Counted from the first letter of the stretch, positions 6,544 to 13,621 are shown. The stretch: 18,733 nt of DNA from Lewinellaceae bacterium (GCA_020636315.1 JACJYA010000031.1:1-18733), one strand, 5' to 3'. Translations and numbers: made by a program. Notes: generated by a model not told the origin, from the letters alone.

Positions 6544-6913
6544 ACAGCATTAAGCTAAGAGTTTGTTCAAATTTCGATGATGAGCCGAGAGCGAGAAAAT
6601 TTTATTCCAGCCAAGGCAAATTTTGCAGCCGGATGCGGGCAATCCGGCGAAAAATTTAACAGTTTACCCCGTACACGAGGTGTCGGGGCCGGATGGAACA
6701 AAATTTGCCGTTCGCAGGCCATTGATTGAACTTTGAACACACTCTAAAGAATAAAGCCCCCGCAGCTTCTGCTCCGGGGGCTTCCTCTTAAAAAGTAGCC
6801 TTTGTATTACTTGATTCACTGGCAAATTAAGATTTACTTCCAGTAAATGCAAATCCTTCTCTTTTTCTTACCGCATAATGAAGGTGCCTGAACCACCCTG
6901 CCGGGCCGGAAGA
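6544..6913. other. 370-bp convergent intergenic region with three hairpins
   Basis: No gene seen. It holds GCCGGAT/ATCCGGC (6628-6634, 6642-6648) extended by AAATTTT/AAAATTT (6618-6624, 6651-6657); an alternative 11-bp pairing GGCAAATTTTG (6615-6625) with 6699-6709; the hairpin CCCCG-ACAC/GTGT-CGGGG (6667-6688); and a terminator at 6754-6783. The competing pairings resemble the other word-built gaps of this window. Confidence 0.6.
6753..6783 (-). terminator. Terminator of the DUF202 gene
   Basis: AAGCCCCCG (6754-6762) pairs with CGGGGGCTT (6775-6783), extended inward by GCAG/CTGC-type pairs. Read on the minus strand the hairpin is followed by TTTATTCTTT, a T-rich tract; on plus it is followed by CCTCTTA, so the main direction is minus. 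It may also stop plus transcripts from the AT-hook gene. Confidence 0.75.
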
Positions 6914-7180
6914 TCAGGATTTATAATATCTGCGGATCTTCCTTCTCACATACACCAGCCGCATCCCTCCGATCAGCAGGATAACGGGAGAGAGGCAGAG
7001 CAGAAACCAGCCAAGAGGCCGCAATTCCCATAATGCCTGCATCTGAAGGATGGCAAAGCCTGCACTCAGAAAAACGACTGCTGTCCGGAAATAGGCCAGG
7101 AAGGTTCGTTCATTGGCCAGGTGAGTGCGTTCAATAGCGAGAAAATCTCGGGTGATGAGGCCTGAATTTTCTTCTCCCAT
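6914..7180 (-). CDS. DUF202 family small membrane protein (YidH-like)
   Basis: 88 aa from the ATG at 7180. An upstream TTG at 7195 in frame would add five residues but is less likely. The N-terminal half carries the DUF202 hallmark, AIERTHLANERTFLAYFRTA, then two membrane segments (about 34-50 and 56-78) and a basic tail (RRKIRRYYKS) that should face the cytoplasm. DUF202 proteins are inner-membrane proteins of unknown function found as single genes or fused to other domains. Here it is a single gene, divergent from the arginine cluster, with a terminator about 130 bases downstream. No functional link to its neighbours is evident. Confidence 0.85.
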   Translation of the reverse strand: MGEENSGLITRDFLAIERTHLANERTFLAYFRTAVVFLSAGFAILQMQALWELRPLGWFLLCLSPVILLIGGMRLVYVRRKIRRYYKS

Positions 7181-7223
7181 GATTTTTGTCGGCAAAGTTG
7201 GTGAACCTGTACCGCTTTGTCAA

Positions 7224-7261
7224 AAAATTTCAGTACAAATAGTTGCAGAGGCTGAAATTTT
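7224..7261. repeat. 10-bp perfect inverted repeat between divergent genes
   Basis: AAAATTTCAG (7224-7233) and CTGAAATTTT (7252-7261) are exact inverse complements separated by 18 nt. The location between divergent promoters fits an operator, but a hairpin is equally possible. No regulator can be named. Confidence 0.5.
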
Positions 7262-7305
7262 ATCCGCCCGGAATCGGCCCGGGCGCAGGGTAAAAGAACG
7301 CTTTA

Positions 7306-7366
7306 TGCATTTGGATTTCGTAAAAAAAATCATAAAAGTCCTGGGGGGCCTTGCATTTTGTATTCA
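7306..7366 (+). promoter_or_regulatory. Two ArgR-box-like sequences upstream of the arginine cluster
   Basis: TGCATTTTGTATTCA (7352-7366) has half sites TGCAT and ATTCA; the classic ARG box is TGAAT, 4 nt, ATTCA, so this copy has one extra central base. A weaker copy, TGCATTTGGATTTC, stands at 7306-7319 with the standard 4-nt spacing. The stronger one overlaps the predicted promoter spacer. ArgR itself is not in the window. Chance similarity in AT-rich DNA is possible. Confidence 0.35.
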
Positions 7367-7381
7367 TACCCTATACTTTTG
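7351..7381 (+). promoter_or_regulatory. Candidate promoter of the arginine cluster
   Basis: TACTTTTG (7374-7381) matches TAnnTTTG exactly; TTG at 7351-7353 lies 20 nt upstream, an acceptable -33 spacing. Transcription from here gives a leader of about 245 nt before the GNAT ATG. Confidence 0.45.
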
Positions 7382-7399
7382 GCCTACTATGCTGAAAGC

Positions 7400-7609
7400 G
7401 ATAGCACATATCAATCCTTCAACCATCCACAACGGGCCATACGGTTCCGGTTGTGTTGCTATCCTCCGACGCGCCCGCCGCCGCCCTTAGGGGCGCATCA
7501 TTTACATATTACTCATCGAGGTGGGTTTTCTCCAATCCACCGGCTTTCCCGAAGAATAAGGCCATGTTTGCGATCCTATTTTTTAACCCTGCTGCCGTTT
7601 CCAAGGCAG
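7400..7609 (+). promoter_or_regulatory. Hairpin-rich 5' leader of the arginine cluster
   Basis: Four folds are visible: GATAGCA (7400-7406) with TGCTATC (7457-7463), enclosing CACAAC (7428-7433) with GTTGTG (7450-7455); CGCCC/GGGCG (7482-7486, 7491-7495); GGTGGGTT/AATCCACC (7520-7527, 7534-7541, one G-U pair); and CTGCC/GGCAG (7592-7596, 7605-7609). No known riboswitch class is recognised and no Arg-rich leader peptide was found. Confidence 0.4.
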
Positions 7610-7632
7610 TATCAATGAGCATTTAAACCGCA

Positions 7633-8211
7633 ATGGAATTCACCATCGAAATTGCCGGCCCTCAACACGAAGGTTACGCCGAAGCCATCTGTCAGCTGAT
7701 CGCCGAGTCGGCAAAAGCCCGGGGGACCGGTATTGCCGAACGCCAGCCTGCCTATATCTGCACAAAGATGAACAACGGCAACGCCGTGATCGCTTTGCAA
7801 GGCGAAACGCTTGCCGGCTTTTGTTATATCGAGATCTGGAGCCACGGCCGTTATGTGGCAAATTCCGGGCTCATCGTTGCTCCGGAGTTTCGCCAACAGG
7901 GGCTGGCCAAGGCTATCAAACAGAAGGCCTTCGAGCTTTCCCGGCAGAAGTTTCCCGAAGCGCGCCTGTTCGGAATTACCACGAGCCTGGCCGTCATGCG
8001 CATCAATTCGGAACTGGGTTACAAACCCGTCACTTTCTCCGAACTGACCCAGGATGATGCTTTCTGGGAAGGCTGCCGCAGCTGCCCAAACTTCGACATC
8101 CTGGAACGCAACCACCGGCGCATGTGCCTTTGTACGGCCATGCTGGCCCCCTCCGGCAGGGAAGACATGCAGTATGACCTGTCGCATCTGGTGGTGAATA
8201 AGATCTGGTAG
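7633..8211 (+). CDS. GNAT acyltransferase of the arginine cluster, probable N-acylglutamate synthase
   Basis: 192 aa. The GNAT core is clear: NAVIALQGETLAGFCYIE (strands 2-4), then motif A, GLIVAPEFRQQGLAKAI, at 79-95 with the acyl-CoA pyrophosphate loop RQQGLA, then a C-terminal INSELGYKPV. As first gene of a cluster holding every later arginine enzyme but no recognisable ArgA or ArgJ, it is the natural candidate to acylate glutamate (acetyl- or succinyl-CoA). Similar GNAT genes head arg clusters in other Bacteroidota. The C-terminal part has a CxxC (Cys148, Cys151) and a CxC (Cys165, Cys167), a possible zinc site unusual for GNAT enzymes. The ATG at 7633 fits the fold's first strand (EFTIEIAGP). 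It is separated from argG by 93 bases containing an inverted repeat. The substrate is inferred from context. Confidence 0.8.
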   Translation: MEFTIEIAGPQHEGYAEAICQLIAESAKARGTGIAERQPAYICTKMNNGNAVIALQGETLAGFCYIEIWSHGRYVANSGLIVAPEFRQQGLAKAIKQKAFELSRQKFPEARLFGITTSLAVMRINSELGYKPVTFSELTQDDAFWEGCRSCPNFDILERNHRRMCLCTAMLAPSGREDMQYDLSHLVVNKIW

Positions 8212-8288
8212 GTGGCGGTATTCGCTTTTCGCAATCCGGGATTCGCGCAGAGCAGCGAACAACCCAACACCGAATACCGAACTACCGC
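8212..8288. repeat. Inverted repeats between GNAT gene and argG
   Basis: CGGTATTCG (8216-8224) is the exact inverse complement of 8271-8279, and GCGGTA (8215-8220) that of TACCGC (8283-8288). AATCC/GGATT (8233-8237, 8239-8243) lies inside. The whole gap is built from variants of GGTATTCG, ATTCGC and their complements, like the other word-built gaps. There is no U-tract, so it is unlikely to stop transcription. Confidence 0.6.
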
Positions 8289-8304
8289 ATAAAAAATAAA
8301 AACC

Positions 8305-9513
8305 ATGAGCCATAAAAAAGTCGTGCTCGCCTACAGCGGCGGGTTGGATACTTCCTTTTGCATCAAATACCTCACCCTGGAAAAAGGGATGGAAGTACAT
8401 GCCCTGACCGTGAATACGGGAGGGTTCAGTGACGGGGAGCTCGAAGAGCTGGAAGCAAAGGCGCTCAAACTTGGAGCCACTGCCTTTAAGGCCATCGACG
8501 CCGTGCCCGATTACTATGACAAGTGCATTCGCTACCTCATCTACGGCAATGTACTGCGCAATAATACCTATCCGCTTTCCGTGAGTGCGGAGCGCGTATT
8601 TCAGGCACTGGAAGTAGCCCGCTACGCCCGGCTGATCGGGGCGGAAGCGGTGGCTCACGGCAGCACCGGCGCCGGAAATGACCAGGTGCGCTTCGACCTG
8701 GCCTTCCAGGTGTTGGGGAAGAGCCTGGAGATCATCACTCCCATCCGGGACCTGAAGCTGTCCAGGGCAGAGGAAATAACATATCTGCAGAAAAACGGGG
8801 TTGACTGGCCCTGGGAGAAAGGCAAATACTCCATCAACCAGGGCATTTGGGGCACCAGCGTCGGGGGGGCCGAAACGCTCACTTCTCATCAGCCGTTGCC
8901 GGAGGAGGCCTACCCCACCCCGCTCGAAAGAACGGAACCGGTAAAGGTTAGCCTTCAATTTGAAAAAGGCGAGCTAACCGGAGTAAACGGCAAGGCGTTC
9001 GAACACCCTGCGCAGGCCATACAGGCCCTTCAGGAACTGGCGGCCCCTTACGCTATAGGGCGCGACATTCACGTCGGCGACACCATCATCGGCATCAAGG
9101 GGCGGGTAGGTTTCGAAGCGGCCGCCCCGATCCTCATCATCAAAGCGCACCACCTCCTGGAAAAACACGTGCTTACCAAATGGCAGCAATACTGGAAAGA
9201 GCAGCTGGCCAACTGGTACGGTATGCTGCTGCACGAAGGACAGTATCTCGACCCCGTTATGCGCAACATCGAAACCTTTCTGGAAGACACCCAGGAGAAC
9301 GTAAGCGGCACTGTTTTCGCTGAGCTCCACCCCTACCGTTTTGAACTGCTCGGCATAGAATCGGATTACGACCTGATGAACAGCGGCTTCGGCCAGTATG
9401 GGGAAATGAATAAAGGCTGGACCGGGGAAGACGTCAGGGGCTTTACCAAAGTGTTGTCCAACCAGTTGAAGATCCACCATTTTGTCAACCAGCAACAGGA
9501 ACACCATGATTAG
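8305..9513 (+). CDS. argG: Argininosuccinate synthase
   Basis: 402 aa, normal for the family. It joins citrulline and aspartate using ATP to give argininosuccinate, in the cytoplasm. The N-terminal ATP-pyrophosphatase loop AYSGGLDTS is at 9-17; the downstream YPLSVSAERVFQ, HGSTGAGNDQVRF and DWPWEKGKYSINQGIWG stretches hold citrulline and aspartate contacts. The synthetase and oligomerisation domain follows to the end. The sequence is of the Bacteroidota type. The stop overlaps the argC start by 8 bases, so translation is probably coupled. In the acyl-citrulline route this enzyme acts after the deacylase. Confidence 0.97.
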   Translation: MSHKKVVLAYSGGLDTSFCIKYLTLEKGMEVHALTVNTGGFSDGELEELEAKALKLGATAFKAIDAVPDYYDKCIRYLIYGNVLRNNTYPLSVSAERVFQALEVARYARLIGAEAVAHGSTGAGNDQVRFDLAFQVLGKSLEIITPIRDLKLSRAEEITYLQKNGVDWPWEKGKYSINQGIWGTSVGGAETLTSHQPLPEEAYPTPLERTEPVKVSLQFEKGELTGVNGKAFEHPAQAIQALQELAAPYAIGRDIHVGDTIIGIKGRVGFEAAAPILIIKAHHLLEKHVLTKWQQYWKEQLANWYGMLLHEGQYLDPVMRNIETFLEDTQENVSGTVFAELHPYRFELLGIESDYDLMNSGFGQYGEMNKGWTGEDVRGFTKVLSNQLKIHHFVNQQQEHHD

Positions 9514-10474
9514 AGTGGGCATCATTGGCGGAGCCGGCTATACGGCAGGAGAACTGCTTCGCATTCTGCTTTTTCATCCCGAAGCGGAAGTCGTTTTTGT
9601 GCAAAGCACCAGCCAGGCCGGCAAACTGGCCACCGACATCCATACCGATCTGCTCGGAGATACTTTTCTGCCGTTGATAGCCGAGCCCGATTTCGAGGCT
9701 GTTGACCTGATCTTCCTCTGCCGGGGCCACGGCAAGTCCAAGGCTTTCCTCGCCGCTCACGAATTGCCAGAAGCCCTGAGTATCATTGACCTGAGTGCCG
9801 ATTACCGCCTGGACAGCGAAACCCATGAGTTCGTTTACGGCCTCCCGGAACTCAATAAGGAGGCCATCCGGCTGGCGCAGTATGTGGCCAACCCGGGATG
9901 CTTCGCCACCGCCATCCAGTTGGCCCTGCTGCCACTGGCCAAGCTGGGGCTCCTGGAAGACCATGTCCACGTTCACGCCGTCACCGGCTCCACCGGCGCC
10001 GGCCAGCAACCGACGGACACCACCCACTTCAGCTGGCGCAACAACAACATATCCATCTACAAGGCCTTTCAGCACCAGCACCTGGCCGAGATCCGTCAGA
10101 GTATTCTGCAACTGCAGAACAGCTTCGACAAGGATATTAACTTTCTGCCCATGCGGGGAAACTTCACCCGGGGTATCTTCGCCAGCGCCTACATGTACAG
10201 CGAACTCAACGAGGAAAAGCTGAAGGAAGTGTACGAAACCTACTACCAGGACGAGCCCTTCGTCGTCATCAGCGAAAAAAACCCGGATCTCAAACAGGTG
10301 GTGAATACCAATAAGGCCATTCTCCACCTGGAAAAACAAGGAGGCAAGATCCTGATCATCAGCATGATCGACAACCTGCTCAAAGGCGCCTCCGGCCAGG
10401 CCGTCCAGAATATGAACCTCATGTTCGGGCTGGAAGAGACATCGGGGCTATGGGTGAAGAGCGTGGGGTTCTAG
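9506..10474 (+). CDS. argC: N-acyl-gamma-glutamyl-phosphate reductase
   Basis: 322 aa. It reduces the N-acylglutamyl phosphate made by ArgB to the semialdehyde with NADPH. The Rossmann start IIGGAGYTAGELLRIL is at 6-21, the catalytic Cys132 is in NPGCFATAIQ, and THFSWRNNN and LPMRGNFTRGIFA mark the substrate-binding domain. The ATG at 9506 is chosen because the nucleotide-binding strand (MIRVGIIGG) begins there; an in-frame TTG at 9482 would only add eight residues within argG. The active-site motif NPGCFAT differs from the commoner NPGCYPT and is usual in this phylum. A hairpin repeat separates it from argD. Confidence 0.96.
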   Translation: MIRVGIIGGAGYTAGELLRILLFHPEAEVVFVQSTSQAGKLATDIHTDLLGDTFLPLIAEPDFEAVDLIFLCRGHGKSKAFLAAHELPEALSIIDLSADYRLDSETHEFVYGLPELNKEAIRLAQYVANPGCFATAIQLALLPLAKLGLLEDHVHVHAVTGSTGAGQQPTDTTHFSWRNNNISIYKAFQHQHLAEIRQSILQLQNSFDKDINFLPMRGNFTRGIFASAYMYSELNEEKLKEVYETYYQDEPFVVISEKNPDLKQVVNTNKAILHLEKQGGKILIISMIDNLLKGASGQAVQNMNLMFGLEETSGLWVKSVGF

Positions 10475-10484
10475 GAGTGTATGT

Positions 10485-10560
10485 GTGTATAAGTGCATTT
10501 GTGCATTCGTTCGCATACACAAATGTACTCATACACGAATGCACATATACACACATACAC
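10485..10560. repeat. Octamer-word hairpin repeat, copy 2
   Basis: The left arm 10485-10509 reads the words GTGTATAA, GTGCATTT and GTGCATTC plus G, the same as 2652-2676 at 24 of 25 positions. The right arm 10536-10560 pairs at 21 of 25 positions, with a perfect 9-bp core (10501-10509 with 10536-10544) and a 26-nt loop. Further CA-rich words (ACACAC, ATACAC) run on to 10576. It fills most of the gap between argC and argD. Confidence 0.85.
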
Positions 10561-10583
10561 GAACACACACATACACAACAAAA

Positions 10584-11735
10584 ATGGACTTATTCAAGGT
10601 ATATCCTCTTTTCGACATCAGGCCCGTACGCGGCCAGGGCAGCTACGTTTACGATGAGCACGGGCAGGCTTATCTCGACCTTTATGGCGGGCACGCCGTG
10701 ATCTCCATCGGCCATGGGCACCCTCACTTTGTGGAGCGGGTTAGGGCCCAGCTGGAGGCGCTTCCGTTCTATTCCAATTCGGTGCAGAACGAGCTGCAGG
10801 AGGCCCTGGCGGCCAAACTCGGGCAGGTATCCGGCTGCGAAGACTATACCCTTTTTTTGTGCAACTCCGGAGCGGAGGCGAATGAGAACGCACTCAAACT
10901 CGCTTCCTTTCAGAACGGAAAAAGCAAAGTGATCGCTTTCCGAAAGGGTTTTCACGGGCGGACCTCCGCAGCGGTACGCATCACCGACAACCCAAAGATC
11001 GTAGCCCCCATCAATGAAGGTTTCGAGGTAGTGTGGCATGACCTTAACGATTCGGCCGGCGTACTGGAAAGCCTGGCGCAGGGCGATGTTTGCGCAGTAG
11101 TAGTAGAAGGCATTCAGGGCATCGGGGGCATTTATATCCCCGATGCGGCGTTCCTGCGGGCCGTTGCTGCCGGCTGCCTGGAGCAGGGCACGGTGCTCAT
11201 CCTCGACGAGGTGCAGTCGGGTTACGGCCGCAGCGGGGCCTTCTTTGCCTTCCAGCACGCGGGTGTAACACCGGGCCTGATCACCGTGGCCAAGGGCATG
11301 GGCAACGGCTTCCCCATCGGCGGGGTGCTGATCCACTCCGGGTTTGAAGCAGAATACGGCATGCTGGGCTCCACTTTCGGAGGCAGCCACCTGGCCTGCG
11401 CCGCCGGCCTAGCGGTACTGGAAGTCATCGAGCAGGAGCAACTGATGGCCAATGCCGCCGAAACCGGGCAATATCTGATGCAGGAACTCAGGCAGTTCAG
11501 CCCGGTAGCTGAAGTGAGAGGGCTGGGGCTGATGATCGGCGCCAGTTTTGAATTTCCGGTTGGCGCCCTGCGACGGCAATTACTATTCGAAGAAAAGGTG
11601 TTCACCGGCTCCGCTTCCTGCCCAAATACCCTTAGATTACTGCCACCATTGAACCTTAGCCGAAAAGAAGCCGGCATTTTCCTGGAAAAACTGCACTCGG
11701 CATTGAAAAAACTGCCGAAAACGAAAGTAGCATGA
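10584..11735 (+). CDS. argD: N-acyl-ornithine aminotransferase (PLP enzyme)
   Basis: 383 aa, class-III aminotransferase. It converts the N-acyl-glutamate semialdehyde to N-acyl-ornithine with glutamate as donor. Visible features: the phosphate-binding CNSGAEANENALKLA (93-107), FRKGFHGRTSAA (119-130), the PLP-contacting LILDEVQSGYGRSG (205-218) and Lys237 in TVAKGMGNGFPIGG, which forms the Schiff base. The ATG at 10584 is preferred to an upstream GTG at 10485, because the extension (33 residues) is only the translated hairpin repeat. The stop overlaps the argF' start by ATGA, so these two are translationally coupled. Whether the acyl group is acetyl or succinyl follows the ArgF' question. Confidence 0.95.
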   Translation: MDLFKVYPLFDIRPVRGQGSYVYDEHGQAYLDLYGGHAVISIGHGHPHFVERVRAQLEALPFYSNSVQNELQEALAAKLGQVSGCEDYTLFLCNSGAEANENALKLASFQNGKSKVIAFRKGFHGRTSAAVRITDNPKIVAPINEGFEVVWHDLNDSAGVLESLAQGDVCAVVVEGIQGIGGIYIPDAAFLRAVAAGCLEQGTVLILDEVQSGYGRSGAFFAFQHAGVTPGLITVAKGMGNGFPIGGVLIHSGFEAEYGMLGSTFGGSHLACAAGLAVLEVIEQEQLMANAAETGQYLMQELRQFSPVAEVRGLGLMIGASFEFPVGALRRQLLFEEKVFTGSASCPNTLRLLPPLNLSRKEAGIFLEKLHSALKKLPKTKVA

Positions 11736-12682
11736 AGCAATTCACTTCCGCCCGCGATGTTCTCAACCCAGAAGCGCTGGTAAAAGAAGCGATGGAACTG
11801 AAAAAGCGGCCCCGGGGCAGCCTCCGGCACATCGGCCAGAACCACACCATCGTCCTGCTGTTCTTCAACCCCAGCCTGCGCACCCGCCTGAGCACGCAGA
11901 AGGCCGCCATAGAGCTGGGCATGTCGGCCATGGTATTCAACGCCGGCCAGGGATGGCAACTGGAATTCGAAGAAGGCGCTGTTATGAACCTGGATAAGGC
12001 CGAGCACATCAAGGAAGCGGCGGCAGTTGTCAGCCAGTATGCCGATGTCATTGGCATCCGGACCTTTCCCAGCCTTGAGGACCGCGAGCGGGACTACTCC
12101 GACTTCGTCCTCAAGCAGTTTCAGCAATACGCCTGCGTACCGGTGGTCAGCCTGGAATCAGCTATTCGCCACCCGCTTCAATCGCTGGCCGACTGGATCA
12201 CCATCGAGGAGCACCGCCCGGCCCACCGCCCCAGGGTAGTGCTCAGCTGGGCGCCCCACCCCAGAGCCCTTCCCCAGGCTGTGGCCAATTCCTTCCTGGA
12301 ATGGATGAAGCTGGCGGATGTGGAGCTGGTGCTCACCCACCCCGAGGGCTATGAGCTGGCTGAGGAATTCAGCCGGGATGTCACCTATATCCCGGAACAG
12401 GAGGCCGCTTTCGAAGGAGCGGACTTCGTTTACGCCAAAAACTGGTCGTCCTATCGGGATTACGGCCAGATCCTCAGCCAGGATGCCGGCTGGATGATCA
12501 CTCCGGAAAAAATGGCATTGACAAACAACGGCAAATTCATGCACTGCCTGCCGGTGCGCCGAAACGTGGTGGTGGCCGACGCCGTACTCGACGGCCCCAA
12601 CTCCCTGGTGATCGAGCAGGCGAATAACCGGACGTATGCGGCGATGGCGGTATTGAAGAGGATAGTAGGGGATATGGAATGA
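11732..12682 (+). CDS. argF': N-acyl-ornithine carbamoyltransferase (ArgF' family)
   Basis: 316 aa, close in length and sequence to the N-succinylornithine enzyme of Bacteroides fragilis rather than to ordinary OTCase. Carbamoyl-phosphate site: NPSLRTR (46-52). Other motifs: RHPLQSLADWITIEE (146-160), WAPHPRALPQAV (173-184), HPEGYEL (203-209), and HCLPVRRN (271-278), where the Cys-Leu-Pro loop contacts carbamoyl phosphate and the acyl-ornithine. The product would be N-acyl-citrulline. Residue 90 (in NLDKAEH) aligns with Pro90 of the B. fragilis succinyl enzyme and Glu92 of the Xanthomonas acetyl enzyme; here it is Ala. The lack of Glu leans to succinyl-ornithine, but this is not decisive. It overlaps argD by 4 bases. 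Confidence 0.93.
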   Translation: MKQFTSARDVLNPEALVKEAMELKKRPRGSLRHIGQNHTIVLLFFNPSLRTRLSTQKAAIELGMSAMVFNAGQGWQLEFEEGAVMNLDKAEHIKEAAAVVSQYADVIGIRTFPSLEDRERDYSDFVLKQFQQYACVPVVSLESAIRHPLQSLADWITIEEHRPAHRPRVVLSWAPHPRALPQAVANSFLEWMKLADVELVLTHPEGYELAEEFSRDVTYIPEQEAAFEGADFVYAKNWSSYRDYGQILSQDAGWMITPEKMALTNNGKFMHCLPVRRNVVVADAVLDGPNSLVIEQANNRTYAAMAVLKRIVGDME

Positions 12683-12727
12683 ATTAAGAAACCCGTTCAA
12701 ATTATTATTTGAAAGGAAACAGCAAAG
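12683..12727 (+). other. Short gap with AT-rich stem-loop before the MutS-like gene
   Basis: TTCAAAT (12696-12702), loop TATT, ATTTGAA (12707-12713). There is no U-tract after it, so it is probably not a terminator. AAAGGA (12713-12718) could serve as a weak ribosome binding site, about 10 bases before the ATG. Confidence 0.4.
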
Positions 12728-13621
12728 ATGTCAATATATCTAATAATTGGGCTGGTTATTGTCCTTTTACTTGTGTCCCAATTTGTGGTAAGCATAAGGC
12801 TGCTGGAGCAAAACAAAAAGGGCCTTCTGGAGATGTACGGCATACTGGGCCGGGCCGACGCCATCATTGCCGGGGCTTCATTCCGGGCCTCACTGCCTTA
12901 TTATTGCACTCCGAATATACTGACGGCTGCCGAACCGCCCACTATTCATATAGAGGAGGCCATTCATCCGTTAATCGACAACTGCGTGCCCAATAATATA
13001 ACCATACCAAATGGTAAAGGTATTCTGATAACCGGCTCCAACATGTCGGGCAAAACCTCCTTTCTCCGAACAGTAGGCATCAATATTTTATTCGCCCAGT
13101 CGCTATCATTGTGCCTGGCCCGGGAGTTCACGATACCACCTCTTCGGCTATTCTCGTATATGCGGATCAAAGACGATGTCCAGGGAGGAAAAAGTTACTT
13201 CATCCGGGAAGTGGAGCGCCTCTATGAATTCCTGTCAGAAGCACAAAATAATAGGCATAATTTCTTCCTTTTGGATGAAATATTTAAAGGAACGAACACT
13301 ATAGAAAGAGTGGCCGCCGCCACAGCAGTTCTTTCCCATCTGAGCAGCCAGGACAGCTACGTCATGGCGGCAACACATGATGTAGAACTGATCCGGCTGC
13401 TCGAAGATTCCTTTGATGCTTACTATTTCAGCGAAGAGATATCAGAGGGCGAGGCCATTCATTTCAGCCACAAGATCAAAAAAGGAGGATTGAAACAGGG
13501 CAATGCGATCAAGCTGCTGGAGTATTTTCAATTCCCGCGGCCGATTATTGACCAAGCTTTAGACCTGAAGGGCAAAATGCTGTCCGATGACAAGCTGGCG
13601 AATAAAGAAAATATTCCATAA
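12728..13621 (+). CDS. Membrane-anchored MutS-family ATPase, short form
   Basis: 297 aa. Residues 3-23 are one membrane helix (YLIIGLVIVLLLVSQFVV). Residues 44-84 are a remnant of the lever/core region (DAIIAGASFRASLPYYC, then IEEAIHPLI). From 85 on is a complete MutS-type ABC ATPase: Walker A GSNMSGKTSFLRT (103-115), signature region, Walker B LLDEIFKGTNTIER (181-194) and AATHD (214-218). It lacks the mismatch-recognition, connector and clamp domains of MutS. Related membrane MutS-like proteins of Bacteroidota are, from memory, roughly twice as long, so this looks like a form with most of the middle missing; no frameshift is visible. It lies co-directional inside the arginine cluster yet has no known role in it, and its DNA is more AT-rich than its neighbours, hinting at later insertion. 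Function unknown. Confidence 0.85.
   Translation: MSIYLIIGLVIVLLLVSQFVVSIRLLEQNKKGLLEMYGILGRADAIIAGASFRASLPYYCTPNILTAAEPPTIHIEEAIHPLIDNCVPNNITIPNGKGILITGSNMSGKTSFLRTVGINILFAQSLSLCLAREFTIPPLRLFSYMRIKDDVQGGKSYFIREVERLYEFLSEAQNNRHNFFLLDEIFKGTNTIERVAAATAVLSHLSSQDSYVMAATHDVELIRLLEDSFDAYYFSEEISEGEAIHFSHKIKKGGLKQGNAIKLLEYFQFPRPIIDQALDLKGKMLSDDKLANKENIP

Larger units (their letters stand above)
7196..7632. other. 437-bp divergent intergenic region and structured leader of the arginine cluster
   Basis: No gene seen. Its left third holds a 10-bp inverted repeat (7224-7261) and a GC hairpin GCCCGG/CCGGGC (7266-7284). Promoter-like and ArgR-like sites lie near 7306-7381. The last 250 bases would form the mRNA leader and contain at least four hairpins, listed separately. 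The region separates the DUF202 gene (-) from the GNAT gene (+). Confidence 0.6.

Noticed and set aside
7612..8958. A 448-codon minus-strand frame opposite the GNAT gene and argG
   Set aside because: It lies antisense to two clear genes, its translation shows no domain, and GC-rich coding DNA often leaves such frames open. Similar shadows opposite argC (9485-10339), argD (10590-11390), argB (13763-14512) and the M20 gene (15025-15846) are rejected for the same reason.
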